Origin: a virus
Strand: one strand, 5' to 3'
Virus record (IMG/VR): IMGVR_UViG_3300023178_000009
Span: 62,001-126,000 of that record
DNA length: 64,000 nucleotides
Program-made: the position numbers and the translations under genes
Shown: in pieces, positions 1 through 8,616 of the stretch
How positions within the stretch are numbered: position 1 is the first letter of the stretch
Layout: every line of letters starts with the position of its first letter
The notes under the pieces: model-generated
What the model saw: only the letters and a program-made list of their open reading frames with translations
Told to the model about the DNA's origin: nothing
The model's database searches: none

Positions 1-1
1 A

Positions 2-967
2 CATGATAATGATATTCAATACAATAATATCGCTGAAGTAGATTACAAAAACGGCAAACCAACATCATCGTGGCTAAAAGACTGGTGCCAAGAAGCTCGA
101 ACGAATAAGTTCTTCGAGTTTTGTCGTGCCTATGACGAGCGTAAAGACTTCCTGCTCAAGAATAACTATCAACAGTTCTCACATCGTTTGCACTGGCATG
201 AGTGCCCGTTTGTCGAGGAAATGGCACAATTAAAAGATCGTGCCAAATTAATCGAAGGATGTGTCCTGTTTTCTTTTAGCAACGAGCATTGGCAAACATT
301 TAGAGCATGGAAAGATCATGGCTATGATGGCATGAAGGTACGGTTCTCGAATTATCGGCATGCACGTTCTGATCTCTTTCAGATCTATTATCCAAAAGAT
401 ACCAAAGTCAAAGATTGGTTGATTGAAACACCAGCTCGTGTAGCAATTGAACTAGATGCGATGTTTGATGGCATGAGACGACCAATGACGATGATGGAGT
501 TCGCCAAGAAGATGAATATCATCATGGTACGCGATTTTGGTTTTCGTAATGCCATGTATCCGTCAAAGAATGCAGCACGCCATGTTGCAATGAGTCATCC
601 TGAATGGGTTGATCCTGACTCATTCTTACATGGCGGAACGGGATACTTCGATGGTCTATCACAAATCTTTGACTGTCCACATCTCATGTCAAAATCAAAG
701 TATGAGATCGATGAGAATGGTGAATACGTACCAATGAATAAGTGGGCAGAGATGCAGGTCCAACACATGGACTATCTAAAGAATCATCCTAGCAATCCGA
801 TTCATACACATCAGTATCTCAACTTAGAAGACAAATTGTGTATGCATTATAAATTTATGTCGATGAAACTTGGTTCCAAAAAACAGACAAAAATGATACC
901 ATATAACTGGGTGTATCCAGACAATTGGTCACTAAAAACAAATAGGTACGATCGTGTCACACAATAA
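2..967 (+). CDS. Unrecognised protein, N-terminus cut by window edge
   Basis: The frame is open from base 2 to the TAA at 965-967, giving at least 321 codons; the true start lies outside the window. I do not recognise the family. The visible part is rich in Trp, His and aromatic residues (for example HRLHWHECPFVEEM near visible residue 61), has no signal peptide or membrane segment, and looks like a soluble enzyme. Its end overlaps the next gene, a PLP-type enzyme, so it is probably the first visible member of the same operon as the cytosine methyltransferase and glycosyltransferase downstream. By context it may be a DNA-base-modification enzyme (for example one of the helical transferase/pyrophosphorylase families described with hypermodified phage DNA), but no motif proves this. 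Confidence 0.75.
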   Translation, partial: HDNDIQYNNIAEVDYKNGKPTSSWLKDWCQEARTNKFFEFCRAYDERKDFLLKNNYQQFSHRLHWHECPFVEEMAQLKDRAKLIEGCVLFSFSNEHWQTFRAWKDHGYDGMKVRFSNYRHARSDLFQIYYPKDTKVKDWLIETPARVAIELDAMFDGMRRPMTMMEFAKKMNIIMVRDFGFRNAMYPSKNAARHVAMSHPEWVDPDSFLHGGTGYFDGLSQIFDCPHLMSKSKYEIDENGEYVPMNKWAEMQVQHMDYLKNHPSNPIHTHQYLNLEDKLCMHYKFMSMKLGSKKQTKMIPYNWVYPDNWSLKTNRYDRVTQ

Positions 968-1835
968 TCATGTAATCGATGGCGTTAATAAAGACGTAGG
1001 AGTTTTTGGCTATGAAGCAGCAAGAGAATATTATCTATCTTTGTGCGAAGGATGGGAACCGTACAACCCCGAACCGGTTGTACGAGAACACGATGGCATT
1101 CGAGTCGTACGAGATGACCTTATCGTGGGGACAAAAGCGAGAGCTGGAGATCTCCTTGCAAGTCGATGCCCCTCAGACACAATTGTATACTGTCAACCTC
1201 GCACCGGACTCGCCGGAGTTTCCATATTGGACTGTGCAAAACGATATAATAAAGACGTAATACTATTCATGCCATCGTCTCAGCGCGTCTCTTTACATCA
1301 GGCATGCTGCATTGAACGTGGCGCTAAACCTATCTTTAAACGTATCGCCGCTATGCCAAATTTAAACAAAGCAGCTAAAGAATATGCAGAGAAACACGGA
1401 TACTTTTTTGTCCCACTCGGACTTAGACATGAATTGGCGACTGCAGCTATAGTACACACTGCTATACAAATACCAGAACCTGAAGAAGTATATGTGGCTA
1501 CATCGACAGGTGTACTTAGTAGGGCATTGCAAATCGCGTGGCCAAGAGCTAAGTTTACGAGTATCGCAGTGGCGAGGAATCTTAAAGCCGGAGAATTAGG
1601 AAGAGCAGATGTCATATCAGAACCACTCGCTTTTACAGCATCTGAAAAGAAACAAAATTTACCTCCATTTCCTTCGATTGATACGTACGATGGAAAAGTC
1701 TGGAAGTACATTCCAAAAAACACGGGTCGGGATATTCTGTTTTGGAATGTTGGTACTGAACCTAGTTTACAAGACCATAACATATATGATAGAATAGATT
1801 CATATCGCGATTGGGAGAAAAAAGATGTTGCGTAG
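954..1835 (+). CDS. PLP-dependent enzyme, fold type II (TrpB/threonine synthase-like)
   Basis: A 293-residue protein whose middle resembles fold-type II PLP enzymes: GTKARAGDLLASRC around residues 58-71 fits the region that carries the PLP lysine, followed by a CQPRTGLAGVS segment in the position of the substrate loop and a run like the usual 'KRYNKDVILFMPSS' Rossmann-type strand. The start is a GTG inside the end of the previous gene; no in-frame ATG lies nearby. It overlaps the next gene by 11 bases. Known: enzymes of this fold act on amino acids, and PLP enzymes occur in phage pathways that build hypermodified bases. Inference: it may supply or process an amino-acid group on a modified base. 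The exact reaction cannot be read from the sequence. Confidence 0.65.
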   Translation: MSHNNHVIDGVNKDVGVFGYEAAREYYLSLCEGWEPYNPEPVVREHDGIRVVRDDLIVGTKARAGDLLASRCPSDTIVYCQPRTGLAGVSILDCAKRYNKDVILFMPSSQRVSLHQACCIERGAKPIFKRIAAMPNLNKAAKEYAEKHGYFFVPLGLRHELATAAIVHTAIQIPEPEEVYVATSTGVLSRALQIAWPRAKFTSIAVARNLKAGELGRADVISEPLAFTASEKKQNLPPFPSIDTYDGKVWKYIPKNTGRDILFWNVGTEPSLQDHNIYDRIDSYRDWEKKDVA

Positions 1836-2928
1836 TGGTTTAGTAGCTACACCGTTTATTACTATTTCACGCCAAATGACCAGCCATCGTGCTGCTCAAG
1901 GTGTAATATATGCAGATCAACTTTCTGAGGCCAATATTGGTACAATTAAAGTAAACATGACAGGTGATCAGTATGTCTCCGATTTTTGTGATTTCGATGA
2001 TCTTTATGTGTATCATGGTAATGATTGGTCTGGTAACGTTAATCTCTTTGGCGGCCTCAAAAACTTCCCATATATTGAGAATTTTGTCAATTTCTCTCGT
2101 TTCGACGGCCGTGTGTATAGCCTTGTGGTCGACATGCCTGACTATTATGGTATCATGAAAGAAAAGTTTGATAAAGCCAGAGAGAAAGGACAAGAATGGA
2201 ATACTTTATGGGATGGCATTGATTGGGATAATCTGAAGCGCATGTGTGAAACTGCAGTGACAATCAATCCTAATGATCTACGACATTATCCTCGCATGGC
2301 AATTGGTGACAGCCATGCCATTTGTATGTACCGACCAGGCTGGTCAAATCTATCAGTGCCATTTAAAACACTACACGGCGCATTAAAAGAAGGTCTTGAA
2401 TCTTTTATTCCGAAAGATAGATGTTTTACTGATCTAGAATTTTATTTTGGCAACATTGATGTTCGTCATCATCTTTGTAGACAAGATGATCCAATTCTTG
2501 CTACTAAACAACTTGTTGCTCGTTATATGGAACAAGCACATGCCATATCACAAAAATATAGTTGCCGTGTCAAGATCTATGAACTCTTGCCTATCGAAGA
2601 CGAATCACGATCGATTCCAAAAACTGGTTGGTATAAAGGCACTCCATTTTATGGCTCGCGCCAAGAGAGAAATGATATTCGTAAGTTGTTTAAAAATGAA
2701 GTAATGAAGCGTTGTACTGATGAAGTTCAGATATATGAATGGGTTGGCGAAATGATTAATTCAAAAGGCGAACTTGGTTTTGAATACATGGAGAAACCAC
2801 AGTCGGTGCACTTATCTAGACGCTGGTATCCACATTGGCAAGGATATGAGTGGAGTCATGCTCCGTATATTGAATATATACCTACAGCAGAACGTGAACA
2901 ATTAACGCTTGAGGATTTCTTTTCGTAA
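1825..2928 (+). CDS. Putative SGNH/GDSL-like hydrolase or acyltransferase
   Basis: A 367-residue protein. A GDSHA motif near residue 173 matches block I of SGNH hydrolases and of SGNH acyltransferase domains, and GNIDVRHHL near residue 210 sits where the GxND block is expected. The N-terminal 90 residues (MLRSGLVATPFITISRQM start) form a separate, unrecognised part. The C-terminus ends LTLEDFFS, the same kind of acidic-aromatic tail seen at the end of the DNA polymerase (STLEDFFS) in this genome. It is translationally coupled to its neighbours (overlaps by 11 bases upstream; stop and start share a base downstream). In this operon it could add or remove an acyl group on a modified base, but that is inference. 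Confidence 0.55.
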   Translation: MLRSGLVATPFITISRQMTSHRAAQGVIYADQLSEANIGTIKVNMTGDQYVSDFCDFDDLYVYHGNDWSGNVNLFGGLKNFPYIENFVNFSRFDGRVYSLVVDMPDYYGIMKEKFDKAREKGQEWNTLWDGIDWDNLKRMCETAVTINPNDLRHYPRMAIGDSHAICMYRPGWSNLSVPFKTLHGALKEGLESFIPKDRCFTDLEFYFGNIDVRHHLCRQDDPILATKQLVARYMEQAHAISQKYSCRVKIYELLPIEDESRSIPKTGWYKGTPFYGSRQERNDIRKLFKNEVMKRCTDEVQIYEWVGEMINSKGELGFEYMEKPQSVHLSRRWYPHWQGYEWSHAPYIEYIPTAEREQLTLEDFFS

Positions 2929-4136
2929 TGAAGCATGCAACTATTATACCACTGATCGGAGGTGAAGTACTTGCCTCTGAGCAAGTCTTTGGTCATCGAC
3001 CAGATTATATCTTATCTTATAATGCTTTTCAGGCAAATGAAGAACATCTACTAAATTATTGGAATCATGAGGTACCGTACTACGTTCTAGATGAAGGAGA
3101 TCGCCATCCGCACTCAGTAGACGTAGTGTCCAGTGTATGTCCTTGTGCTGGCTTGTCATTGTTCAGTACGCGTTATGGAGAGGACAACAAAAACAATCGT
3201 TGGATGATTGAAACGGCTAAGTATGTTCTTGGCGAGATCAAGCCTCTTGTATTTTGGGGAGAGAATGCCCCAACTTTCACGGGTAAAATCGGTGAACCTA
3301 TTCGAAACCAATTGATTCAAATTGGTAAGGAGAATGGCTATGTCATGTCGATGTATAAAACGAAAAGTCTGTTACACGGTATACCACAAACGCGCGAGCG
3401 AACATTCTACTTCTTTTGGAAAGGTACACAAGTTCCGGTATTTGACTACTATCGAAGAGAAATGCAAACTATCGAGGACCTTATCCTCTCCGTCGAGCGC
3501 GATCCTAATGATCCGATGTCCGAATGCATAAATCGAAACAAACCAACCGACAATCCATTTTACAAATATATTTTGGAGGAGATTCATGGCGGTATTAGCC
3601 ATCGCGACCACTTTGACCTTATCGATATCACTGATCCTAAAACACCGAATTACTTGGACGTCTATAGCCTTATTGAGTCTCATAAGCATGATTACGCTCG
3701 CGTTGCTAAATGGTTAGAGGAACGTCAATATCATCGTGAATCACAGCGTGCATTGCGAATGTATGATAAGCTAGAATCTGGTGGTAATATTATGCGCAGA
3801 GGTACTTTGTTGCCTAAAGGTCATATTGGATCTTTTGTAGGTCACTATCCACAAATGCTAACTCATCCTCATGAAGATCGATATATAACCTTTAGAGAGG
3901 CGATGACAATTATGGGTATGCCAAGTGACTATCAGCTTCTTAATCCGAAAGGTAGCTTCAATCATATATGTCAGAATGTTCCGTTTCAAACTGCAGCTGA
4001 TATGGCAACCGAAGTAAAAGCTGTATTAAATGGAGAACGAGAATTGATTGACGCGCGCGTATCATTACAACATAATACATCAAAAAAATTAGAAATTTTA
4101 GATAGAGAAGTATCTACACTAGATGCATTTTTATAG
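2928..4136 (+). CDS. C5-cytosine DNA methyltransferase
   Basis: A 402-residue protein carrying the ordered motifs of DNA (cytosine-5) methyltransferases. Motif IV is CPCAGLS with the catalytic Cys at residue 73, motif VI is GENAP with Glu112-Asn113, motif VIII is IPQTRERTF at 152-160, and a C-terminal ITFREAMTIMGMP plus NVPFQTAADM corresponds to motifs IX-X. Motif I is divergent (IPLIGGEVLASEQVFG). The reaction would be SAM-dependent methylation of cytosine at C5 in DNA, in the cytoplasm. It follows a PLP enzyme and an SGNH-like protein and precedes a GT-A glycosyltransferase, which fits a base-hypermodification route that starts from 5-methylcytosine. A simple anti-restriction methylase is the alternative reading. 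Confidence 0.85.
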   Translation: MKHATIIPLIGGEVLASEQVFGHRPDYILSYNAFQANEEHLLNYWNHEVPYYVLDEGDRHPHSVDVVSSVCPCAGLSLFSTRYGEDNKNNRWMIETAKYVLGEIKPLVFWGENAPTFTGKIGEPIRNQLIQIGKENGYVMSMYKTKSLLHGIPQTRERTFYFFWKGTQVPVFDYYRREMQTIEDLILSVERDPNDPMSECINRNKPTDNPFYKYILEEIHGGISHRDHFDLIDITDPKTPNYLDVYSLIESHKHDYARVAKWLEERQYHRESQRALRMYDKLESGGNIMRRGTLLPKGHIGSFVGHYPQMLTHPHEDRYITFREAMTIMGMPSDYQLLNPKGSFNHICQNVPFQTAADMATEVKAVLNGERELIDARVSLQHNTSKKLEILDREVSTLDAFL

Positions 4137-4165
4137 TGTACAAATATTTTAAAACAGTGTAGAAT
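4137..4165 (+). promoter_or_regulatory. Promoter, TGTACA-N17-TAGAAT class
   Basis: TGTACA at 4137-4142 and TAGAAT at 4160-4165 are separated by exactly 17 bases. The same pair with the same spacing occurs upstream of five other genes in this window. It lies just after the methyltransferase stop and 24 bases before the glycosyltransferase start, so it would drive the glycosyltransferase and gp45. Confidence 0.75.
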
Positions 4166-4188
4166 AGAACTTTTAGTGAGGTTAAACT

Positions 4189-5163
4189 ATGGAACTTAAT
4201 ATTCCAGTACAAGAGTTACAAAAATATAAAATCTTTTTGGCGACACCAATGTATGGTGCACAATGTTCTGGAATGTATGCTAGATCGTTGGCTGAATTGA
4301 CAACAACATGTCAGCGATATGGCATTCCATTACAATTTTATTTTCTATTCAATGAATCGTTAGTTACACGAGCACGTAATTATTGTGTAGATGAATTTAT
4401 GCGATCTGATTGTACACATCTTATGTTCATTGATTCAGATATTCATTTTAAGGCACATGATGTAGTATCTCTATTAGGAATGATGCATCAATATCCTGAG
4501 ATGGATGTATGCTGTGCTCCTTATCCGAAGAAAACAATTGCGTGGGAAAAAATTAGTGAAGCAGTAAAACAAGGTGTAGCTGATGAGAATCCAAATGTTC
4601 TAGAAAACTTTGTTGGTGATTATGTCTTCAATCCTATTAGACAAAAAAATGGTGAAAATTATATTAAACTAACTCAACCTGCAGAAGTAGCTGAGGGTGG
4701 TACAGGCTTCATGATGATCAAGAAGTCAACCTTTGAAAAATATAAAGAAACATATCCTCAATTCATGTATCGTCCTGATCATGTTCGAACAGCAAACTTT
4801 GATGGAAGTACTGAGATCATGGCATACTTCGATGCTCTCATTGATGATAAGTCACAAAATCTTGTACCTGAAATCAAAGCATTCTTTAAAAAGAATCCAA
4901 ATGCAAAAAATAGAGATGTCATCAACTTTATTGAAGATAAGAAAAATGGCATCGATCAAAAGTCATATTCGAATAGATACCTGTCCGAAGATTACATGTT
5001 TTGTTATAATGTAAGACGTGCTGGTATGAAAGTATTCATGTGTCCTTGGATGGAACTCAAACATATGGGCGCATACGTATTTGGTGGTTCATTGGCAGCT
5101 ATTGCATCTATTGGTGCAGCGGCTACAGCTGATCCCTCTAAACTTGGTGAAAAGAAAAAATAG
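4189..5163 (+). CDS. GT-A fold glycosyltransferase, possibly acting on DNA bases
   Basis: A 324-residue GT-A type glycosyltransferase. The metal-binding DxD is FIDSDIHF (Asp82, Asp84); the acceptor/catalytic region shows EGGTGFMMIKKS near residue 168 and SEDYMFCYNVRRAG near residue 265, followed by the typical HMG near the end. It has no signal peptide or membrane segment, so it is cytoplasmic and uses a nucleotide sugar. The start ATG has a GTGAGG Shine-Dalgarno-like stretch. It lies directly after the C5-cytosine methyltransferase and before the clamp gp45. Glucosylation of a modified cytosine is the attractive role, but surface or protein glycosylation cannot be excluded. Confidence 0.75.
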   Translation: MELNIPVQELQKYKIFLATPMYGAQCSGMYARSLAELTTTCQRYGIPLQFYFLFNESLVTRARNYCVDEFMRSDCTHLMFIDSDIHFKAHDVVSLLGMMHQYPEMDVCCAPYPKKTIAWEKISEAVKQGVADENPNVLENFVGDYVFNPIRQKNGENYIKLTQPAEVAEGGTGFMMIKKSTFEKYKETYPQFMYRPDHVRTANFDGSTEIMAYFDALIDDKSQNLVPEIKAFFKKNPNAKNRDVINFIEDKKNGIDQKSYSNRYLSEDYMFCYNVRRAGMKVFMCPWMELKHMGAYVFGGSLAAIASIGAAATADPSKLGEKKK

Positions 5164-5174
5164 GAAACTATACT

Positions 5175-5831
5175 ATGAAACTTAATGCTCGATCTGTACA
5201 GGTCTTGAAAAACTTCTCAACAATTAATCCTTCGATTCAATTTCGCGAAGGTAATGCGTTGAAAACAATCTCGCCTAATAAGACTATCATGGCAAAAGCA
5301 AATCTCGAGGATAATATTCCTCAGGACTTTGCAATCTATGATTTGTCTAGATTTCTTGGTGTATCATCTTTGTTTGCAGATCCGGACTTTCAACTTGAAG
5401 ATCGTACTGTAGTGATTACATCACCGGGTCGTAAGGTAAATTACACCTTTGCAGATCCTAACACTATTGTTGCACCACCTAACAAAGATATCGATATTGG
5501 TGACGCTGATGTATCATTTGAACTCAATCAAGAAAACTTCGCCGAAATTATGAAAGCTCTTGGTGTAATGTCATTTCCTGAGTTGGTGGTTGCTGGTGAA
5601 GATGGTCGTATTATTTTACGAGCCACTGATACTAAGAATCCAAGTTCAGACAAATATGATATTGAAGTTGGTGAGACTGATCGAACATTCACCGCAGTAT
5701 TCAAGACAGAAAATGTCAAGATCTTACCAGATAATTATCGTGTAAGTTTGTCATCGCGTGGCATCTCACACTTCGCTTCAGACGATGTTGAATACTGGAT
5801 CTCAATTGAATCCAACTCAACATTCGACTAA
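5175..5831 (+). CDS. 45: DNA polymerase sliding clamp (T4 gp45 family)
   Basis: A 218-residue homologue of T4 gp45 (about 228 residues). Diagnostic stretches are LKNFSTINPSIQF near the N-terminus, DFAIYDLSRFLGVSSL around residue 51, the ADPNTIVAPP segment around 96, and an ending EYWISIESNSTFD that parallels the T4 C-terminus. It forms the trimeric ring that tethers gp43 to DNA and in T4 also activates late transcription, which fits the late promoters seen in this window. In T4, gp45 sits beside gp44/gp62; here a 6.6-kb block of tRNA and accessory genes separates them. The clamp follows the glycosyltransferase by 11 bases. Confidence 0.95.
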   Translation: MKLNARSVQVLKNFSTINPSIQFREGNALKTISPNKTIMAKANLEDNIPQDFAIYDLSRFLGVSSLFADPDFQLEDRTVVITSPGRKVNYTFADPNTIVAPPNKDIDIGDADVSFELNQENFAEIMKALGVMSFPELVVAGEDGRIILRATDTKNPSSDKYDIEVGETDRTFTAVFKTENVKILPDNYRVSLSSRGISHFASDDVEYWISIESNSTFD

Positions 5832-5838
5832 ACAGATT

Positions 5839-5914
5839 GCCGCTATAGCTCAGCAGGTAGAGCAACTGATTTGTAATCAGTAGGTCCCGAGTTCGATTCT
5901 TGGTGGCGGCACCA
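5839..5914 (+). tRNA. tRNA-Thr (anticodon TGT)
   Basis: A complete cloverleaf with encoded CCA. The acceptor stem is GCCGCTA/TGGCGGC, the anticodon stem ACTGA/TCAGT encloses TTTGTAA (anticodon TGT), and the T arm is CCGAG-TTCGATT-CTTGG. It starts eight bases after the gp45 stop and is followed by a microprotein gene and tRNA-Asn. Confidence 0.95.
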
Positions 5915-5928
5915 AATTGGAGTAAATT

Positions 5929-6009
5929 ATGGAAATGCTAGGTATATTGCTCTTTTTATTAGTAGGCATTTGCGGTTGCATATATCCATTTTTAGATAAT
6001 GAAAGTTAA
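5929..6009 (+). CDS. Membrane microprotein between two tRNA genes
   Basis: A 26-codon reading frame between tRNA-Thr and tRNA-Asn. It has a good ribosome site (GGAG, seven bases before the ATG) and encodes a strongly hydrophobic peptide (LGILLFLLVGICGCIYPFL) that would span the membrane once. No homologue is recognised. The placement and ribosome site favour a real gene, but its size leaves doubt. Confidence 0.5.
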   Translation: MEMLGILLFLLVGICGCIYPFLDNES

Positions 6010-6010
6010 T

Positions 6011-6086
6011 TCCACGATAGCTCAGCAGGCAGAGCAAGTGACTGTTAATCACTGGGTCCCTGGTTCGATCCCAGGTCGTGGAGCCA
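6011..6086 (+). tRNA. tRNA-Asn (anticodon GTT)
   Basis: A complete cloverleaf with encoded CCA. The acceptor stem is TCCACGA/TCGTGGA with discriminator G, the anticodon stem AGTGA/TCACT encloses CTGTTAA (anticodon GTT), and the T arm is CCTGG-TTCGATC-CCAGG. It is co-oriented with tRNA-Thr and the surrounding genes. Confidence 0.95.
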
Positions 6087-6101
6087 AATTAAGGAAATAT
6101 T

Positions 6102-6272
6102 ATGTATATGTGGCAAGGAATAGAAGTAACAGGATCAGTTGAATCTGAGTACGTGTCATCAACTGGAACGCGATATTTCATTAAACTAACTGAACCTGTA
6201 CCAGATGAATTCGTACAGGATAGACAAGGTCACGATTGGCCTATTAAAGGATCTATTATCCTTGTAGATTAA
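6102..6272 (+). CDS. Small hypothetical protein
   Basis: A 56-residue frame with an AAGGAA ribosome site placed eight bases before its ATG. The product starts [15 protein letters not shown] and ends with a hydrophobic strand before the stop, suggesting a small beta-rich soluble domain. I do not recognise it. It sits between tRNA-Asn and isocitrate lyase, ten bases from the lyase start, so the two are probably cotranscribed. Confidence 0.65.
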   Translation: MYMWQGIEVTGSVESEYVSSTGTRYFIKLTEPVPDEFVQDRQGHDWPIKGSIILVD

Positions 6273-6282
6273 GGAGTGTACC

Positions 6283-7521
6283 ATGGGTACGAAAAGGAGT
6301 TACAAACCGGAGGCAGTAGATAAGCTACGAGGATCAGTACAAATTGATCATACACTCGCGAGGCTTGGAGCAAGGAAGCTGAGACAACTATTCGAAGAAA
6401 ACGAATATATTAACACATTTGGTGCATACAATGGGCAACAAGCTGTACAACATGTCAAGGCAGGATTAAAAGCAATCTATTGTTCTGGTTGGCAGGTAGC
6501 AGCATCTCAGAACTCGGCCGGCGAAGTATATCCGGATCAATCCTTGTATCCTGTAAACTCTGTACCTGATGTTGTTCGAAATATTAATAATGCGTTTAGG
6601 CGACAAGATCAAATTGATGTATTAAATGGTGGAGATGGTTTTGATTTTGCACCTATTATCGCAGATGCAGAAGCTGGATTTGGAGGAGTACTAAACGCAT
6701 ATGAACTGGCACGAAATCTCATTGAAGCCGGTGCTGCAGCTGTGCATTTCGAAGATCAGCTCGCTTCTGAAAAGAAATGCGGACACCTCGGTGGTAAAGT
6801 ACTTATTCCGACTAGCAGTGCTGTTCGTAATCTTAACGCCGCTCGACTTGCTTCTGATGTGGCTGGTACTGACACAGTCATCATTGCCAGAACAGATGCA
6901 GAATCTGCTAAACTCCTTTCATCTGACGTAGATGCAATGGATAACAAATATATCAAGAGATATGGTGGTCAAGGATCCGCTACAATGCGATCTCGTACAT
7001 CAGAAGGTTTCTTTGAAATTAATGGCGGTTTAGATTTTTGTATAGAACGAGGTCAGAGATATGCAGAGTACGCTGACCTGATATGGTGTGAAACCTCGAA
7101 GCCTTGTCTTAAGGAAGCAAAAAGATTTGCTGACGGCGTACGTGGCGCATATCCTGATCAAATGCTAGCATATAATTGTTCGCCTTCTTTTAATTGGAAG
7201 AAAGCAATTCCAAATGATCAAGAACTTGCAGAGTTTCAACGTGAGTTAGGTAAGTTAGGATTTAAGTTTCAGTTTATTACATTAGCTGGCTTTCATGCAA
7301 CAAACTATGCTGTTTTTGACTTCGCTCGACGATATAAAGAAGATGGTATGTTTGCCTATTCATTATTGCAAGAAGATGAGTTTAACAGTGAAATCTTTGG
7401 ATATACTTCAACCAAACACCAACAAGAAGTTGGAGTCGGATACTTTGATGCAATATCTAACGTGCTTGGTTCTTCGTCAACGGCTGCACTCAAAGGTTCC
7501 ACAGAAGAAGAACAGTTTTAA
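6283..7521 (+). CDS. aceA: Isocitrate lyase (AceA), a phage-borne glyoxylate-shunt enzyme
   Basis: A 412-residue isocitrate lyase. It would cleave isocitrate to succinate and glyoxylate in the cytoplasm. The catalytic signature KKCGHLGGK is intact with Cys166, preceded by [10 protein letters not shown]. The substrate-binding [10 protein letters not shown], the FQFITLAG strand and the C-terminal GSTEEEQF all match bacterial AceA as I recall it. KKCGH indicates isocitrate lyase rather than methylisocitrate lyase (KRCGH) or PEP mutase. The N-terminus is about 29 residues shorter than E. coli AceA; otherwise it looks full length and undamaged. The start has a GGAG ribosome site. The stop overlaps the start of a 2-oxoglutarate-type oxygenase, so the two are coupled. 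No malate synthase is seen in the window. Confidence 0.95.
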   Translation: MGTKRSYKPEAVDKLRGSVQIDHTLARLGARKLRQLFEENEYINTFGAYNGQQAVQHVKAGLKAIYCSGWQVAASQNSAGEVYPDQSLYPVNSVPDVVRNINNAFRRQDQIDVLNGGDGFDFAPIIADAEAGFGGVLNAYELARNLIEAGAAAVHFEDQLASEKKCGHLGGKVLIPTSSAVRNLNAARLASDVAGTDTVIIARTDAESAKLLSSDVDAMDNKYIKRYGGQGSATMRSRTSEGFFEINGGLDFCIERGQRYAEYADLIWCETSKPCLKEAKRFADGVRGAYPDQMLAYNCSPSFNWKKAIPNDQELAEFQRELGKLGFKFQFITLAGFHATNYAVFDFARRYKEDGMFAYSLLQEDEFNSEIFGYTSTKHQQEVGVGYFDAISNVLGSSSTAALKGSTEEEQF

Positions 7522-8225
7522 TGGATTTGATTAAGAGCAAGTTTGACATTAAGGGTTGGACTCTCTTAACAAATTTTTTGACACCAGAAGAACACGAATA
7601 TTATCTCGATATATGTGATCATATTCTTCTTAATAGAATTCAGCCGTCATATAAATGGGCGCTCAACTCAAATGGTACTATAAACAAATTACACGGTGCT
7701 TGTGAGACCGTCCCTGCATTTCGAAAATTGGCCAGTCATCCATCTTTGATTCGTCAGGCTAAAAGCTTATTGCCATTTGAAGAAGAAATGGATATCTATA
7801 TCAGTAAGTTCTTCCCTATGCAGCCAAAAGCAATTTCTACTTTGATGCATCAAGATAATTATTTTTTTCGTGGAGATCCTCAAAAAATATTATCATGTGC
7901 TGTATATCTTCAAAATACATCAACAGAAAACGGATGTCTGCGTGTTGTTGAAGGTAGTCATTTGAGAGGTATATTTCCTCATAATATTGATGAGGAAGGA
8001 ATTGCTCAGTGGATCGACCAGCGAGAACTTACAGATTATAAAATAATAGAACTTAATTTAAAAGCACCTTATGCTGTATTTTTTAACATAAATCTAGTGC
8101 ACGGCTGCAGTATGAATATGACTGATTCAACTCGATACAGTTTAGCATGGGAATATGTAAATAAAACCGACAATAATTTGACGGTTTCCGCTGAAAAATG
8201 GTGTGATAGAATTTCTGTCTTATAA
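7521..8225 (+). CDS. Phytanoyl-CoA dioxygenase (PhyH)-type 2OG-Fe(II) oxygenase
   Basis: A 234-residue non-heme iron oxygenase. The iron triad is His110-x-Asp112 (LMHQDNYFF) and His194 (NLVHGCSMN), and an Arg in the following STRYSLAW stretch would bind 2-oxoglutarate. VVEGSHLRG is the conserved strand of PhyH proteins. It would couple 2-oxoglutarate decarboxylation to hydroxylation of an unknown substrate. Its ATG shares a base with the isocitrate lyase stop (TAATG). Substrate is unknown: a small molecule, a modified base or a surface sugar are all possible. Confidence 0.85.
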   Translation: MDLIKSKFDIKGWTLLTNFLTPEEHEYYLDICDHILLNRIQPSYKWALNSNGTINKLHGACETVPAFRKLASHPSLIRQAKSLLPFEEEMDIYISKFFPMQPKAISTLMHQDNYFFRGDPQKILSCAVYLQNTSTENGCLRVVEGSHLRGIFPHNIDEEGIAQWIDQRELTDYKIIELNLKAPYAVFFNINLVHGCSMNMTDSTRYSLAWEYVNKTDNNLTVSAEKWCDRISVL

Positions 8226-8228
8226 ATA
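8221..8228 (+). promoter_or_regulatory. T4-type late promoter TATAAATA
   Basis: An exact TATAAATA, the T4 late -10 consensus, overlaps the oxygenase stop codon and lies 62 bases before the EF-hand membrane protein gene. It would drive the membrane and exported-protein genes that follow. Confidence 0.65.
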
Positions 8229-8289
8229 AACACGTGATCTGAGTTTCCCCATTACTATGTCTTTGTAATTAAATTTGCAAGGAGTAAGT

Positions 8290-8616
8290 ATGTCTGAAGA
8301 AGTAAAACAAGAAAAGTTTCATCCAGCCGATACAAACGGTGATGGAAAAGTAAGCAAAGAAGAAGAAGCAATGTATCTTGAGTTTCGCAGAAAGGAACTC
8401 GAAGATGCAGATGCTATGCGCGATGCTCAGCGATCTATGGCTTGGTTCTCGTTGTGGGGTATGTTATTATATCCTGTGCTTGTAGTCGGCGCCAATGTTG
8501 GTGGGTTAGAACAAGGAGCTAAAATACTAGGTGATATGGCGGGTGTATATTTCATCGCCGTAGCTGGTATTGTAGCAGCGTTCTTTGGCGCCCAAGCATG
8601 GAGCGGAAAAAAATAA
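8290..8616 (+). CDS. EF-hand membrane protein, holin-like
   Basis: A 108-residue protein starting at the ATG with an AAGGAG ribosome site five bases upstream. Residues 13-24 form a canonical EF-hand calcium loop (DTNGDGKVSKEE). A charged helix follows, then two hydrophobic segments (LWGMLLYPVLVVG and YFIAVAGIVAAFFGA). Similar small EF-hand/two-helix proteins occur in marine T4-like phages as far as I recall. The small size, two membrane helices and late promoter allow a holin or lysis-timing role, but this is inference. The next gene starts at the base after its stop. Confidence 0.75.
   Translation: MSEEVKQEKFHPADTNGDGKVSKEEEAMYLEFRRKELEDADAMRDAQRSMAWFSLWGMLLYPVLVVGANVGGLEQGAKILGDMAGVYFIAVAGIVAAFFGAQAWSGKK

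Noticed and set aside
1298-1783. 161-codon minus-strand frame inside the PLP gene
   Set aside because: It lies wholly within a well-supported + strand gene, has no ribosome site and no domain pattern.
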